Shown: positions 54,489-63,766, numbered from the stretch's first letter. The stretch: 64,000 nt of DNA from Saccharomycopsis crataegensis (GCF_037102585.1 NW_027043822.1:971529-1035528), one strand, 5' to 3'. Notes: generated from the letters alone by a model not told the origin. Numbers and translations are program-made.

Positions 54489-54883
54489 CAAAAAAAAAAA
54501 AAAAAAAAAAATTGGTGCCTAGTTTCCCAGTTAATAGTATTTGGTTTATTTTTTACTTGGTTTTTATTAATTTACTATTATTATTTTATTGATTTTTCTT
54601 AGTTTGATTCATGGGCTTGTGTTATAGAAATCAAAGATGTGTGGTGCCATCTGAGATAAAACCATAGCACTGGTCTATTTGATTTTGTCGATTTTGATTA
54701 TGATTTTGATTTTGACAACATTCCACAAAGGCTTCACATTATTATCTCTCACTAATAATTGAGGCAAAGAAATGGAATGTCAGTTAAAGTGTTCAGTTGG
54801 TACATTGATTTATGGAATCAGGATATGTGTCTGGACTTAAAAAGTGTGTGGTGACACTTAAGACAGACCCATGGTACTGGTTC

Positions 54884-55012
54884 TTATTTGATTTATTTGG
54901 TTTATTTGATTTATTTGGTTCATTTGGTTTATTTGGTTTATTTGGTTTATTTGGTTTACTTGATTATTTTGACTTATTTGAATTATTTGGTCTATTTGAT
55001 TATTTGAATTAT
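54884..55012. repeat. 9-bp minisatellite (TTATTTGGT)n
   Basis: About fourteen tandem units of TTATTTGGT or TTATTTGAT, with single-base variants near the right end. The open frame through it is a by-product of the 9-base period. Confidence 0.85.
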
Positions 55013-55035
55013 TTTTTTACTTGGATTTAATTATT

Positions 55036-55163
55036 CTATTGATTTTTTTTTTTTTTATTATTTTTATTTTTATTATTTTTATTTTTATTATTTTTATTTT
55101 TATTTTTATTATTTTTATTTTTATTATTTTTATTTTTATTATTTTTATTTTTATTATTTTCAT
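55036..55163. repeat. 15-bp T-rich minisatellite (ATTATTTTTATTTTT)n
   Basis: About eight units with one longer variant. On the minus strand it reads (AAAAATAAAAATAAT)n, like the A-rich stretch in the 3' UTR of the LINE-C fragment at 56265-56316. Confidence 0.85.
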
Positions 55164-55506
55164 TTTTATTATCCCCCAGAATTCTGATGGTCACTACATT
55201 GAAAATACTTAGTATTTGAGATATAGTGCCAAAACCCCTCAACAAAGACCTCCATCTCAGTTCATGAAGCTCCTAGTGATGGGTAATTCACCAGTGACTT
55301 CATCTCATATTTTCACATTGCACCTTTTTTCCTTAATAATCTTGATTGTTGAGTTTTTTACCGGTGATGTGATTAATTCTTAAAGCAAGGAGTGTGAGGT
55401 TGAGAGAAAGTTATAGTATTTTACTTACCTATTAGAAAGACCGGCATGAAATGCCCGGCTTGCATGTTATTTAGAACCTCTGTGACTCGTTAATATACAA
55501 TTCATT

Positions 55507-55950
55507 CCTGCGCTGGGTGGCGTAGTGGGTAGAACCATAGACTAAGAAAGGGTCGCGTGTTCGAACCCCGCTCGCGGCATTAACCACCAGGTCACGCTCA
55601 GTACGCTAACTGAGTAAGGAGTAATACCACTCTGAAGGTAAGATACAAGGGGGTTTTAGTGAGTAAAAATCTCACACTACCGGTAAGGTTGCGTCGCTGG
55701 TGTCTTTGGAAGATTTCCTCCTCCCTGGCTAAAAAAAAAAAAAATATATAGTGACAGGTTGCTACAAGTCAAAAACATTGCATTTTCCAACCCAAACTCC
55801 CGGGTTAACAAAAATATTGGGAGAAAACGGATACCAAATAAGTCGCCATAGCTGCGCATAATTGATCATAATAACCGTACATAAAAAGTGCGATGACCTA
55901 TATAGCTCTTAGTAGTTAAATATAGGGACTTTATAAAAAAAAAAAAAAAA
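55507..55950 (+). mobile_element. tRNA-derived SINE, copy 1
   Basis: 444 bp starting CCTGCGCTGG and ending in 16 A. The head contains Pol III box A TGGCGTAGTGGG (55518-55529, a full match to TRGCNNAGYNGG) and box B TGTTCGAACCC (55558-55568), 40 bp apart. The T-arm pairs, but the acceptor arm does not, so it is not a tRNA gene. The body has a hairpin GTGAG-N7-CTCAC (55659-55675), a GAAGATTTCCTCCTC motif and an internal A-run (55731-55744). The second copy at 56498 is about 98% identical, and the match ends sharply at both borders. Confidence 0.88.
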
Positions 55951-56244
55951 GTAGACAATTGGAACACCAACCCCAGGGATCCTGACCATATCAAGGAAGC
56001 CTACATCACCCATTACTACATAAATTGCACAGTATCAAGAAACTTATGGAAAATATTAAAAATGGGAATATCTCAAACATGGGATAACATCATATTGCAT
56101 CAACATCAGAAACAAACTATGATAAAATTGGATCGCTTCGCTTATTACATTGAAAAATATAATAGGGTACGAAGGTCAAATAATGCAGATTGGACAAATC
56201 AATCAATGAAAACATTATTATATCTTATTACAGCGGTCTACTAA
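55951..56244 (+). pseudogene. LINE-C ORF2 C-terminal remnant
   Basis: An open frame of 97 codons to the TAA at 56242-56244. HYYINCTVSRNLWKILKMGI and TWDNII align with LINE-B ORF2 HHLIECPLAQKLWKKIDLNI and TWQTII, including the zinc-motif His/Cys. It lacks all endonuclease and RT sequence, so it is a dead end of a 5'-truncated insertion. Confidence 0.75.
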
Positions 56245-56495
56245 AAAATTAAAATAACCATAAAACAAAATAAAAATAAAAATAAAAATAATATTAAAAA
56301 TAAAAATAAAAATAGTCAATATCTTAAAGGGGGTTTTTAGTGAGTAGAAATCTCACACTGTTGAATATTAATTTAAAAAAATTGAAATTCTTCGTCTTTT
56401 GAAGATTTTCCTCCTCAAAACCAAGAACAAGTTTATATAATTATATACTTATGAGATTTAATATAAATCGAAATTATTGGAAAAAAAAAAAAAAA
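55951..56495 (+). mobile_element. LINE-C: 5'-truncated 3' fragment of an L1-like LINE
   Basis: It begins immediately after the A-tail of SINE copy 1. It holds the last 97 codons of an ORF2 related to LINE-B, a 3' UTR of about 236 bp and an A15 tail (56481-56495). The UTR includes an A-rich AAAAATA-repeat stretch (56265-56316) and then the hairpin and GAAGATTTTCCTCCTC motif shared with the SINE. Its end (TTATGAGATTTAATATA) resembles the LINE-B 3' end, supporting a related family. Confidence 0.75.
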
Positions 56496-56497
56496 GA

Positions 56498-56934
56498 CCT
56501 GCGCTGGGTGGCGTAGTGGGCAGAACCATAGACTAAGAAAGGGTCGCGTGTTCGAACCCCGCTCGCTGCATTAACCACCAGGTCACGTTCAGTACGCTAG
56601 CTGAGTAAGGAGTAATACCACTCTGAAGGTAAGATACAAGGGGGTTTTAGTGAGTAAAAATCTCACACTACCGGTAAGGTTGCGTCGCTGGTGTCTTTCG
56701 AAGATTTCCTCCTCCCTGGCTAAAAAAAAAAAATAGTGACAGGTTGCTACAAGTCAAAAACATTGCATTTTCCAACCCAAACTCCCGGGTTACCAAAAAT
56801 ATTGGGAGAAAACGGACACCAAATAAGTCGCCATAGCTGCGCATAATTGATCATAATAACCGTACATAAAAAGTGCGATGACCTATATAGCTCTTAGTAG
56901 TTAAATATAGGGACTTTATAAAAAAAAAAAAAAA
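56498..56934 (+). mobile_element. tRNA-derived SINE, copy 2
   Basis: 437 bp, the same structure as copy 1: boxes A and B, hairpin (56650-56666), internal A-run and A15 tail (56920-56934). I count about seven substitutions against copy 1 plus A-run length changes. It starts two bases after the A-tail of the LINE-C fragment and its left flank is unrelated to that of copy 1, so it is an independent insertion rather than a segmental duplication. Confidence 0.88.
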
Positions 56935-56938
56935 TACA

Positions 56939-57449
56939 AAGTAAAAAACAACGGGAAAAACAAGATGTGAACAAGATGTCAAAAACACTCATGGACATTA
57001 CTGGGGTGAATCAGAAACAAGTTGATAACTTTTGGCATAACCTCAAAAAATTCAACCAATATTTCCCGGGGAAATATCAAAATATTCACATCTTTCATTT
57101 GGGCATTGAAAATCACAATTACGTAAATAATCATTGTGACTATTGCAGCAAAAAATTAACCAGATATGATGAACCCCAATATGCCCCAAAGGAAATCCAA
57201 TTTGAAATCATGAAGCACCATCTTATTGAATGTCCATTGGCCCAGAAACTTTGGAAAAAAATTGACTTGAATATCCCATTAACCTGGCAAACAATCATTA
57301 CCCCTGCCACAAACATGAACGAAACCAGAACGATCGATAGATATCTAGGTTTCCAACGAAAATTATCAAGATTGAAATCCAAAAGGCATTTCAATTGTCA
57401 TATGGCCGTTGATTCAATGATCTTCTTGCTTGAAAGCAATATCTTTTAA
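56939..57449 (+). pseudogene. LINE-B ORF2 C-terminal fragment
   Basis: It corresponds to the last 170 codons of the intact ORF2, including the CDYC..HHLIEC zinc motif. The frame is open to the stop at 57447-57449. An in-frame ATG at 56967 exists but there is no endonuclease or RT. Confidence 0.9.
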
Positions 57450-57681
57450 GCGGAGAAGAAAAAAATAGGTGGGGAAAAACAAGAAAATAAAATCAAAAAA
57501 AAAAAAATAAAACAATTAAAAACCTTAAAAACGCATAAAAACATTTTTTCACAATAATAGGGTTTTTCACCATTAATGGTTTTCCCTTAACACTTTAATT
57601 TTCAAACTACATTAAGTAGTTTATGAGATATATAGTTATATAATTAATTAATATATTGAATTTTGTCTTTAAAAAAAAAAA
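56939..57681 (+). mobile_element. LINE-B, 5'-truncated copy
   Basis: The sequence matches LINE-B from 63256 onward: the last 510 bp of ORF2 and the whole 3' UTR, then A11. I see only one base change within the coding part (A for C near 57308) plus A-run differences. It begins four bases after the A-tail of SINE copy 2. 5' truncation is the hallmark of target-primed reverse transcription. Confidence 0.92.
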
Positions 57682-57725
57682 TAGTTATTTATTAATATAT
57701 TGAATTTTGTCTTTAAAAAAAAAAA
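57682..57725 (+). mobile_element. 44-bp LINE-B 3' scrap with its own A-tail
   Basis: TAGTTATTTATTAATATATT through TTTTGTCTTT plus 11 A repeats the final bases of the LINE-B 3' UTR directly after the A-tail of the truncated copy. The likeliest reading is an extremely 5'-truncated insertion, although slippage or a tandem end is possible. Confidence 0.65.
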
Positions 57726-57737
57726 CACCCTTTAAAA

Positions 57738-60344
57738 ATGAGTATTAATAATACCAAAAGAATTCCAAAGCCTTCCAACTACTCCACTGATCCAACAAAT
57801 GATCCTCCTTCTCAAGAAACCCTGGTTTCTTCTGATATTATCGTTGACTTAGATCATGCAAATCCCAACGCAACCGATCAAAACAATGTAAACAAACACG
57901 GAAATGAACCACATTCAGACGAAGAAATCACTGAGGAAGATGACAATACTTTTTTAAGTACTGCTGAAACCTTTGCAACCCCATCTAATACCATAAATGA
58001 GGCCTCTAATGCTGATTCTGATGTTGATATTGCCCACCGCCCAGCCCCGGAAATTAATGTTTCTCCAGTTGATTGCGATCGCAATCTTGATAGTGCAGGT
58101 GACACTAGCGTCGACATGCATATGTCAAATCAAGCCACCATTGAATCTCAAGGAGATTCACAACCTTCTGTTTCTATTGATTTTGTTACTGAAAACTCTG
58201 AAAACCAAAAAAAAATAGAAAACAACAAAACCCAAAAAAACTCTGAAAACCAAAAAACCCCAAAAAAAACTAACCCAGCCCCAGTTGCTGCTTTCAGCAG
58301 ATCCTACGCCCAAATCGCCTCGGGCTCTAAAGGCGCATCCCAACAGGGGACTCTGATTATGAACACCACCTCCACTTTTCAAAATGTTTTAGCCAAATTC
58401 GAAAGAGTTTTTAAATGGGCTAAATATCTCAAATCAATCAAGTTCGAACACCAAGATGTCCTTGAATATGCTATTAAGGAAAAGGGCATGAGGGGATCAC
58501 TTTTCGGATTTGACACACAAAAAGTGGAAAATGTTGAAGAGAAATATCAAGAATTTGTCAAAATCTACACCATTGAAAAGTTTTTCAAATTTTATACAAA
58601 TTCTCATTTAATTAATGAATTCTCAAGATTGAAACAATCTAATATTGCAGAGGAGGATTACATTAAATTTATTATGAGCCATCAAGATAAACAAAAAATC
58701 ATGATGTCATTTATTATCCCACCTGAGGTCTACCGGAAGTATGAGCTTGATGATCATTTGAGTACAATAAAGGATGCCTTCCAAAAATTAATCGATGTTA
58801 AATTAACCAACATTGAAACTGATTTGAATGATAATGATGATGTCAACTTCATCAAGAAAGCTTTAATTGAAGCTCAAAACTACTTGTTTATTTCAAATGA
58901 AACTATTTGTCTCAAATCCTCACTTATCCCAATATTGAAAGGTCAATTACAAACTAAGAATGAAAAGTTACGTAATGCATTTATTGATTTTGTCACTAGC
59001 CATTTAAGTGTTGACATTGAACAATCCACTTACAAGCCACGCATCAATATCAACAAGAATGATAAAGAAATCCAATTGATTGAGATAACAGCCTTGGAAA
59101 CAACCCCCGACTATTTTGTCGATGCTACCATCAAGCAAGCGCTTAACCTAGCCCAAATTGAACCAACATCATTCTCAGTGATTAAAAGTGACATGACTAA
59201 AAGACCTAACGAGGAGCTTAAAAATCGTTACATTTATGGTTACTTGGAAATGGAACCAGGAAAACAAATCCCGGTTATTCACCAAGACAACATTGTTTCT
59301 AAAGTTATTACTAAATGCTTACACTGTATCAATTGTGGTTCAAGAGAACACACCAGATACAATTGCAAGCAAGCATCTTGCGCGATTTGCAAAAAGCCTA
59401 GCCATGTAGCTAAAGACTGTTACTTTAAGCGGCCAAAGAAAAATGTTACAGATGATCGTCATGAGAACCCCAAACAGAAGCAAAATCAACCACCAGTGAT
59501 TGAAGTTCCTTCTACCGAGTTCACCATGGTTCATGGTTCATCTAGATCCAGACAGTCAAAACCACCACAAAATGAACTGAGCAATTTATGGAAGAATCCA
59601 TTCCACCAATTGGGATTAATATCCAAAGAAAGAGATGATGATTATGAAAATATCCAAACTACCACACCAGCTATCAACAGAAAGCATCAAATCACCCCTC
59701 CTCCGGTTAATCAAGTTAGAAAGGCCTCCAAAAAGAAGGCATCCGTCAAACCAAAGAAAATCCTTCAAAGGGAGAAACCAGCTGAAACCAAGCAAGAGTC
59801 AGCCAAACCAGGAATTAAGTTGAATGTGTTTAGATCCCATCCAATTACCCCAAAATCTAATCAAACCTTGTCCAACCCAACTTCTACCCCAGCTTCTACT
59901 CCAAAATCTACCCCAAAATCTACCCCAAAATCTACCCCAATCTCTACCCCAATTTTGACCAAAATTAACACCACCAAGCCTTCAGCACCAAAACCATTTG
60001 TACCAAAATCTATTAAGTTAGTCATTAAAGACCCACACCCATCAGTGACATCAAAACTGGCACAAACTGGCTCTAAAGAGCCAACCCTGTCTGAATCAAG
60101 TGCAGAACCTGATAATGATAATGACGAAGAATATGATGAGGAGTATGAAAATGATGGAGAATACATCTATGATGCAAAAGACGAATATGAGGATTCAGAA
60201 GAATATGAGCAGGATGAAATGCTACTGGGTGATGAAATTCCAGTACATGAGAAAACAGAATTAACACCAACCAATGATGATTTGTCAACTCTGGAAGCTG
60301 ATGCAACCAGAAACAAACAGACAAATCAAAATTCCAATGAATAA
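57738..60344 (+). CDS. LINE-B ORF1: zinc-knuckle nucleic-acid-binding protein
   Basis: 868 residues. An acidic, disordered N-terminus (1 to about 150) and an Asn/Lys/Gln-rich linker (ENQKKIENNKTQKNSENQK) lead to a folded region (about 210-525). Two CCHC knuckles follow: CINCGSREHTRYNC and CAICKKPSHVAKDC (about 532-562), both C-x2-C-x4-H-x4-C. The C-terminal part has STPK repeats from a 12-bp DNA unit (about 59880-59950) and a strongly acidic end. It should coat the element RNA and assist target priming. ORF2 begins five bases after its stop. Confidence 0.9.
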   Translation: MSINNTKRIPKPSNYSTDPTNDPPSQETLVSSDIIVDLDHANPNATDQNNVNKHGNEPHSDEEITEEDDNTFLSTAETFATPSNTINEASNADSDVDIAHRPAPEINVSPVDCDRNLDSAGDTSVDMHMSNQATIESQGDSQPSVSIDFVTENSENQKKIENNKTQKNSENQKTPKKTNPAPVAAFSRSYAQIASGSKGASQQGTLIMNTTSTFQNVLAKFERVFKWAKYLKSIKFEHQDVLEYAIKEKGMRGSLFGFDTQKVENVEEKYQEFVKIYTIEKFFKFYTNSHLINEFSRLKQSNIAEEDYIKFIMSHQDKQKIMMSFIIPPEVYRKYELDDHLSTIKDAFQKLIDVKLTNIETDLNDNDDVNFIKKALIEAQNYLFISNETICLKSSLIPILKGQLQTKNEKLRNAFIDFVTSHLSVDIEQSTYKPRININKNDKEIQLIEITALETTPDYFVDATIKQALNLAQIEPTSFSVIKSDMTKRPNEELKNRYIYGYLEMEPGKQIPVIHQDNIVSKVITKCLHCINCGSREHTRYNCKQASCAICKKPSHVAKDCYFKRPKKNVTDDRHENPKQKQNQPPVIEVPSTEFTMVHGSSRSRQSKPPQNELSNLWKNPFHQLGLISKERDDDYENIQTTTPAINRKHQITPPPVNQVRKASKKKASVKPKKILQREKPAETKQESAKPGIKLNVFRSHPITPKSNQTLSNPTSTPASTPKSTPKSTPKSTPISTPILTKINTTKPSAPKPFVPKSIKLVIKDPHPSVTSKLAQTGSKEPTLSESSAEPDNDNDEEYDEEYENDGEYIYDAKDEYEDSEEYEQDEMLLGDEIPVHEKTELTPTNDDLSTLEADATRNKQTNQNSNE

Positions 60345-60349
60345 ACATA

Positions 60350-63300
60350 ATGATTATTAAAATCAATACTCAAAATATACAACGGAGTCGTATCAGCGAC
60401 CAGTTGGTAATAAGTTTCACCCAAAAATCCAATGTGTCTTTGCTCCAAGAACTAAATCTATCAGAAGACTTTTCGTTTCAGTTCGATAACAAAGTCATAT
60501 ACTATAATTCAACCTGTTCCAGAACAGCAATAATTGTTGATGATTCTATTCCAGTGTTAGGATCCAAATTAGCAGGTATTACTGTCCAACATGAACTCCA
60601 AAAACACATCACGGATGTCTTAATTGAATTAGAAAATAACCAAGCACTCTGGATTATAAACTTGTATAATCCAAATCAATACCAAAAGCAAAATCAGATC
60701 CATGATCAGCTCAAACTCAGTTTACTTGCCCAAAATCAGAATCTTCAAACTAGATTCCCAGGAAAGACAATCAACATCATGTTAGCTGGTGATTTTAATA
60801 ATTTTATTGATCGTTCGGACTCCCTAAATTATAGAAGCCGTGAAGACTCAGTTGCTGAATCCTTAACTAATCTCATTACTTTGTTGAACTTGAAGGACTC
60901 ATTCAATTCAATCAAACATAACATCAAGAAAACATTCACTAATAAAGCATCAGAATTAGGGAAAAGCCGGAGATTGGATAGGTTCTATATCACTGGGAGC
61001 TTCTTAAAAAACAAAGAAAACAAATGGAATATGACACAAACAAATCATTTTGGGAAAAGATCCACACATGATTCAGTTACAGTGGAGTTGACTTTAACTT
61101 CATCCAAGGCTTACTATAATATGAAGAGATATAGATTGACCGACAGAATCATTAATGTTCTCAGGCACCAATCTATAAATGAAGATATCCAAGGAACCGA
61201 TGAATTAATAATTGATATTAAATGCAAAGCAGAAAAACTCAAACACATGTTGAAAAAAGTGAAAGTGCCTGAACTTGATAAAATGACGGAATATTATCAA
61301 CATATTAACCAAGTTTTCCACCAATATCAAGAACAACGCCCAATAAAACAGCTAAAAGATGTAGAAGGGACACTAGTTCAATCTCATGAAGAGATAATGA
61401 AAATAGCAACTGAATATTATATGGACTTGTTTGATGGAACCAGAGGAACAAAGGACACAAAAAAAATACATAAATATCTTCAGGACGTGATTCCAACCCA
61501 AGGAATATCTCCTGAAGAGAAGAGAAAAATGGATTCCTTCATAACAATGGAAGAACTCAAACTGGCAATTGATTCGGCAAATTTGAAGTCCACACCGGGC
61601 ATAGATGGAATCCCATACAAATTTTATAAGGAATTATTTCCCCAAATCAAACACATCCTTCTTCAAGAATTTAACCACATTCTAACTGAAGGAAATTTAC
61701 CATTCCACTACCGAACTATACTCTTTAACATCATACCAAAGCCTGGAAAGTCAAAAGAAAACATTGGAAACTATAGGCCGATAGCCCTTATCAACACTAA
61801 TCTTCGATTATTATCCACAATAATTAATAATAGGTTGTTGAAGCACTTGCCTGATATCATAGGGGAAGATCAAGCTGGTTTTATTCCAGGCCGGTCATCG
61901 TTCTCCAACATCACCATTTTCAGAGAAATGTTAGATAGTCTAATTCATCCAAAAGATAAAACGCATATAATACCAAATCCACAAAAGCTGATACTAATTG
62001 TGGATTTGGAGAAAGCGTTCGATAGGATATCTCACGAATATATGGAACAACTATTGTCCCATTTAAATTTTGGAAAAAAATTAGCCAAGTTAATCATCAA
62101 CATCCTCAAGCAGACAACGGGATCCTTATACATCAACAACATGACCGGCCCATTATTCAATTTAAAAAATGGTACCCTCCAAGGTAATCCGTTTTCCCCT
62201 TCATTATTTGCATTAGCAGTAGAACCTTTACTACGATCTATCAAACAGAATACCAGAGGCCATAGTTACCAAGGAGATTTGATACCTGAAGCATATAGCA
62301 GTCAACATTATCTTGCTTTTGCTGATGATATCACAGTTTTCCTCAAAGATAAAAGAGATTATTCCAAAACAATGAAATGTATTAGACTATTTGAAAAATT
62401 CAGTGGCAGCAAACTCAATGAAAAGAAATCCCAACTAATCATACCAACTGATACTTATCCATTTTTGACACCATTCCCATTTGAGATTGCTGATGAAAAC
62501 TTTCAATTGACATATTTGGGGATAACTATTGGGCCATCAGTGACATTTTGGCCGGAAACATTGCAGCGTGACCTCTATATCAAGTACAAGTTATCAAACA
62601 TGACCAGCTTGCTGATTCAATCAAAAATAGAAGCATTCAACACATATATTGCATCCAAGTTCTATTACAAAGAACTACACCAACCTTTGTTACCCAATCA
62701 GTTGAATCAAATTGACACATCGATTAAGTTATTGGTCAAGCAAGATACACCTATTTCTTTGGATACACTCAAGACACACAACAACAAAGGCGGTTTCTCA
62801 ATGATTGATTTAAAGTCTCAACTCCAACACCGAAGAGCCAAAATTTTCCAGGATTTGTTTTTGGATAGTCACACTAAATATAACCAGATATTACGTTTCA
62901 AAATTCAATCAAGTATCAGCAACATCATTCAAAAAACATCACCAACAAAATCACCAAAGGAAGATTATATCAAAACTCATTATTGGTGGGTGGTATTACT
63001 TGAACTAGCGGATGACATTGAGAATACCAATGATTCAATTTCCTTAGAAGTTATGAATAGCAGCACATTCTCAGATGCTGAAAGGACAGCGTACTGGGAT
63101 TTCAGAAAAGTTCTTGGTATAAAGAAACGTACAATCAGGTTGAAGCCAATGAAGATTGGAATTGAAGATTTGAAAAATTCAATTGAAAAAGGGATTCCTG
63201 AAAAATATCAACAACACATTCCAATTAGAATCAAGGATTTTGACCATACTAAAGGAAGTAAAAAACAACGGGAAAAACAAGATGTGAACAAGATGTCAAA

Positions 63301-63766
63301 AACACTCATGGACATTACTGGGGTGAATCAGAAACAAGTTGATAACTTTTGGCATAACCTCAAAAAATTCAACCAATATTTCCCGGGGAAATATCAAAAT
63401 ATTCACATCTTTCATTTGGGCATTGAAAATCACAATTACGTAAATAATCATTGTGACTATTGCAGCAAAAAATTAACCAGATATGATGAACCCCAATATG
63501 CCCCAAAGGAAATCCAATTTGAAATCATGAAGCACCATCTTATTGAATGTCCATTGGCCCAGAAACTTTGGAAAAAAATTGACTTGAATATCCCATTAAC
63601 CTGGCAAACAATCATTACCCCTGCCACCAACATGAACGAAACCAGAACGATCGATAGATATCTAGGTTTCCAACGAAAATTATCAAGATTGAAATCCAAA
63701 AGGCATTTCAATTGTCATATGGCCGTTGATTCAATGATCTTCTTGCTTGAAAGCAATATCTTTTAA
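60350..63766 (+). CDS. LINE-B ORF2: endonuclease and L1-type reverse transcriptase
   Basis: 1138 residues. The endonuclease shows INTQNIQRSR, SLLQELN, AGDFNNFIDRSDS near 145, RRLDRFYITG and STHDSV near 240; the last replaces the usual SDH, keeping the His. The RT (about 410-680) has TPGIDGIPYKFY, NYRPIALINTNLRLLS, QAGFIPGRS, VDLEKAFDRI with D552, LQGNPFSPSLFAL and FADD at 657-660. A CDYC..HHLIEC zinc motif lies near the C-terminus. The RT pattern is typical of the L1 clade. It starts five bases after the ORF1 stop, so reinitiation or internal entry is needed for translation. Confidence 0.93.
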   Translation: MIIKINTQNIQRSRISDQLVISFTQKSNVSLLQELNLSEDFSFQFDNKVIYYNSTCSRTAIIVDDSIPVLGSKLAGITVQHELQKHITDVLIELENNQALWIINLYNPNQYQKQNQIHDQLKLSLLAQNQNLQTRFPGKTINIMLAGDFNNFIDRSDSLNYRSREDSVAESLTNLITLLNLKDSFNSIKHNIKKTFTNKASELGKSRRLDRFYITGSFLKNKENKWNMTQTNHFGKRSTHDSVTVELTLTSSKAYYNMKRYRLTDRIINVLRHQSINEDIQGTDELIIDIKCKAEKLKHMLKKVKVPELDKMTEYYQHINQVFHQYQEQRPIKQLKDVEGTLVQSHEEIMKIATEYYMDLFDGTRGTKDTKKIHKYLQDVIPTQGISPEEKRKMDSFITMEELKLAIDSANLKSTPGIDGIPYKFYKELFPQIKHILLQEFNHILTEGNLPFHYRTILFNIIPKPGKSKENIGNYRPIALINTNLRLLSTIINNRLLKHLPDIIGEDQAGFIPGRSSFSNITIFREMLDSLIHPKDKTHIIPNPQKLILIVDLEKAFDRISHEYMEQLLSHLNFGKKLAKLIINILKQTTGSLYINNMTGPLFNLKNGTLQGNPFSPSLFALAVEPLLRSIKQNTRGHSYQGDLIPEAYSSQHYLAFADDITVFLKDKRDYSKTMKCIRLFEKFSGSKLNEKKSQLIIPTDTYPFLTPFPFEIADENFQLTYLGITIGPSVTFWPETLQRDLYIKYKLSNMTSLLIQSKIEAFNTYIASKFYYKELHQPLLPNQLNQIDTSIKLLVKQDTPISLDTLKTHNNKGGFSMIDLKSQLQHRRAKIFQDLFLDSHTKYNQILRFKIQSSISNIIQKTSPTKSPKEDYIKTHYWWVVLLELADDIENTNDSISLEVMNSSTFSDAERTAYWDFRKVLGIKKRTIRLKPMKIGIEDLKNSIEKGIPEKYQQHIPIRIKDFDHTKGSKKQREKQDVNKMSKTLMDITGVNQKQVDNFWHNLKKFNQYFPGKYQNIHIFHLGIENHNYVNNHCDYCSKKLTRYDEPQYAPKEIQFEIMKHHLIECPLAQKLWKKIDLNIPLTWQTIITPATNMNETRTIDRYLGFQRKLSRLKSKRHFNCHMAVDSMIFLLESNIF

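Larger units (their letters stand above)
48415..54511 (+). mobile_element. LINE-A: apparently full-length non-LTR retrotransposon (Tad/I/Jockey-like)
   Basis: Two long ORFs in the plus strand followed by 22 A residues (54490-54511). The exact 5' end is unknown; it must lie between the tRNA-Thr end (48414) and the first ATG (48496), so the 5' UTR is at most 81 nt. The 3' UTR is a single C between the TAA stop and the A-tail. I could not find a convincing target-site duplication. The RT sequence pattern differs from the L1-like element at 57.7 kb, so these are separate lineages. Both frames are intact, so the element may be active. Confidence 0.88.
54512..55506. other. repeat-rich spacer between LINE-A and the first SINE
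   Basis: No gene. It holds a diverged direct repeat (54637-54686 and 54843-54895, both with TGTGTGGTG and an ACTGGT end), a 9-bp minisatellite, a 15-bp T-rich minisatellite, and a GC-rich imperfect hairpin at about 55441-55459 (CCGGCAT-GAA-ATGCCCGG). Confidence 0.6.

Noticed and set aside
55021-55212. Ile/Phe repeat protein
   Set aside because: Open frame created by the 15-bp T-rich minisatellite.
55518-55579. Functional tRNA gene in the SINE head
   Set aside because: Boxes A and B and the T-arm fit, but the acceptor strands do not pair and the anticodon arm is shortened; it is a SINE head.
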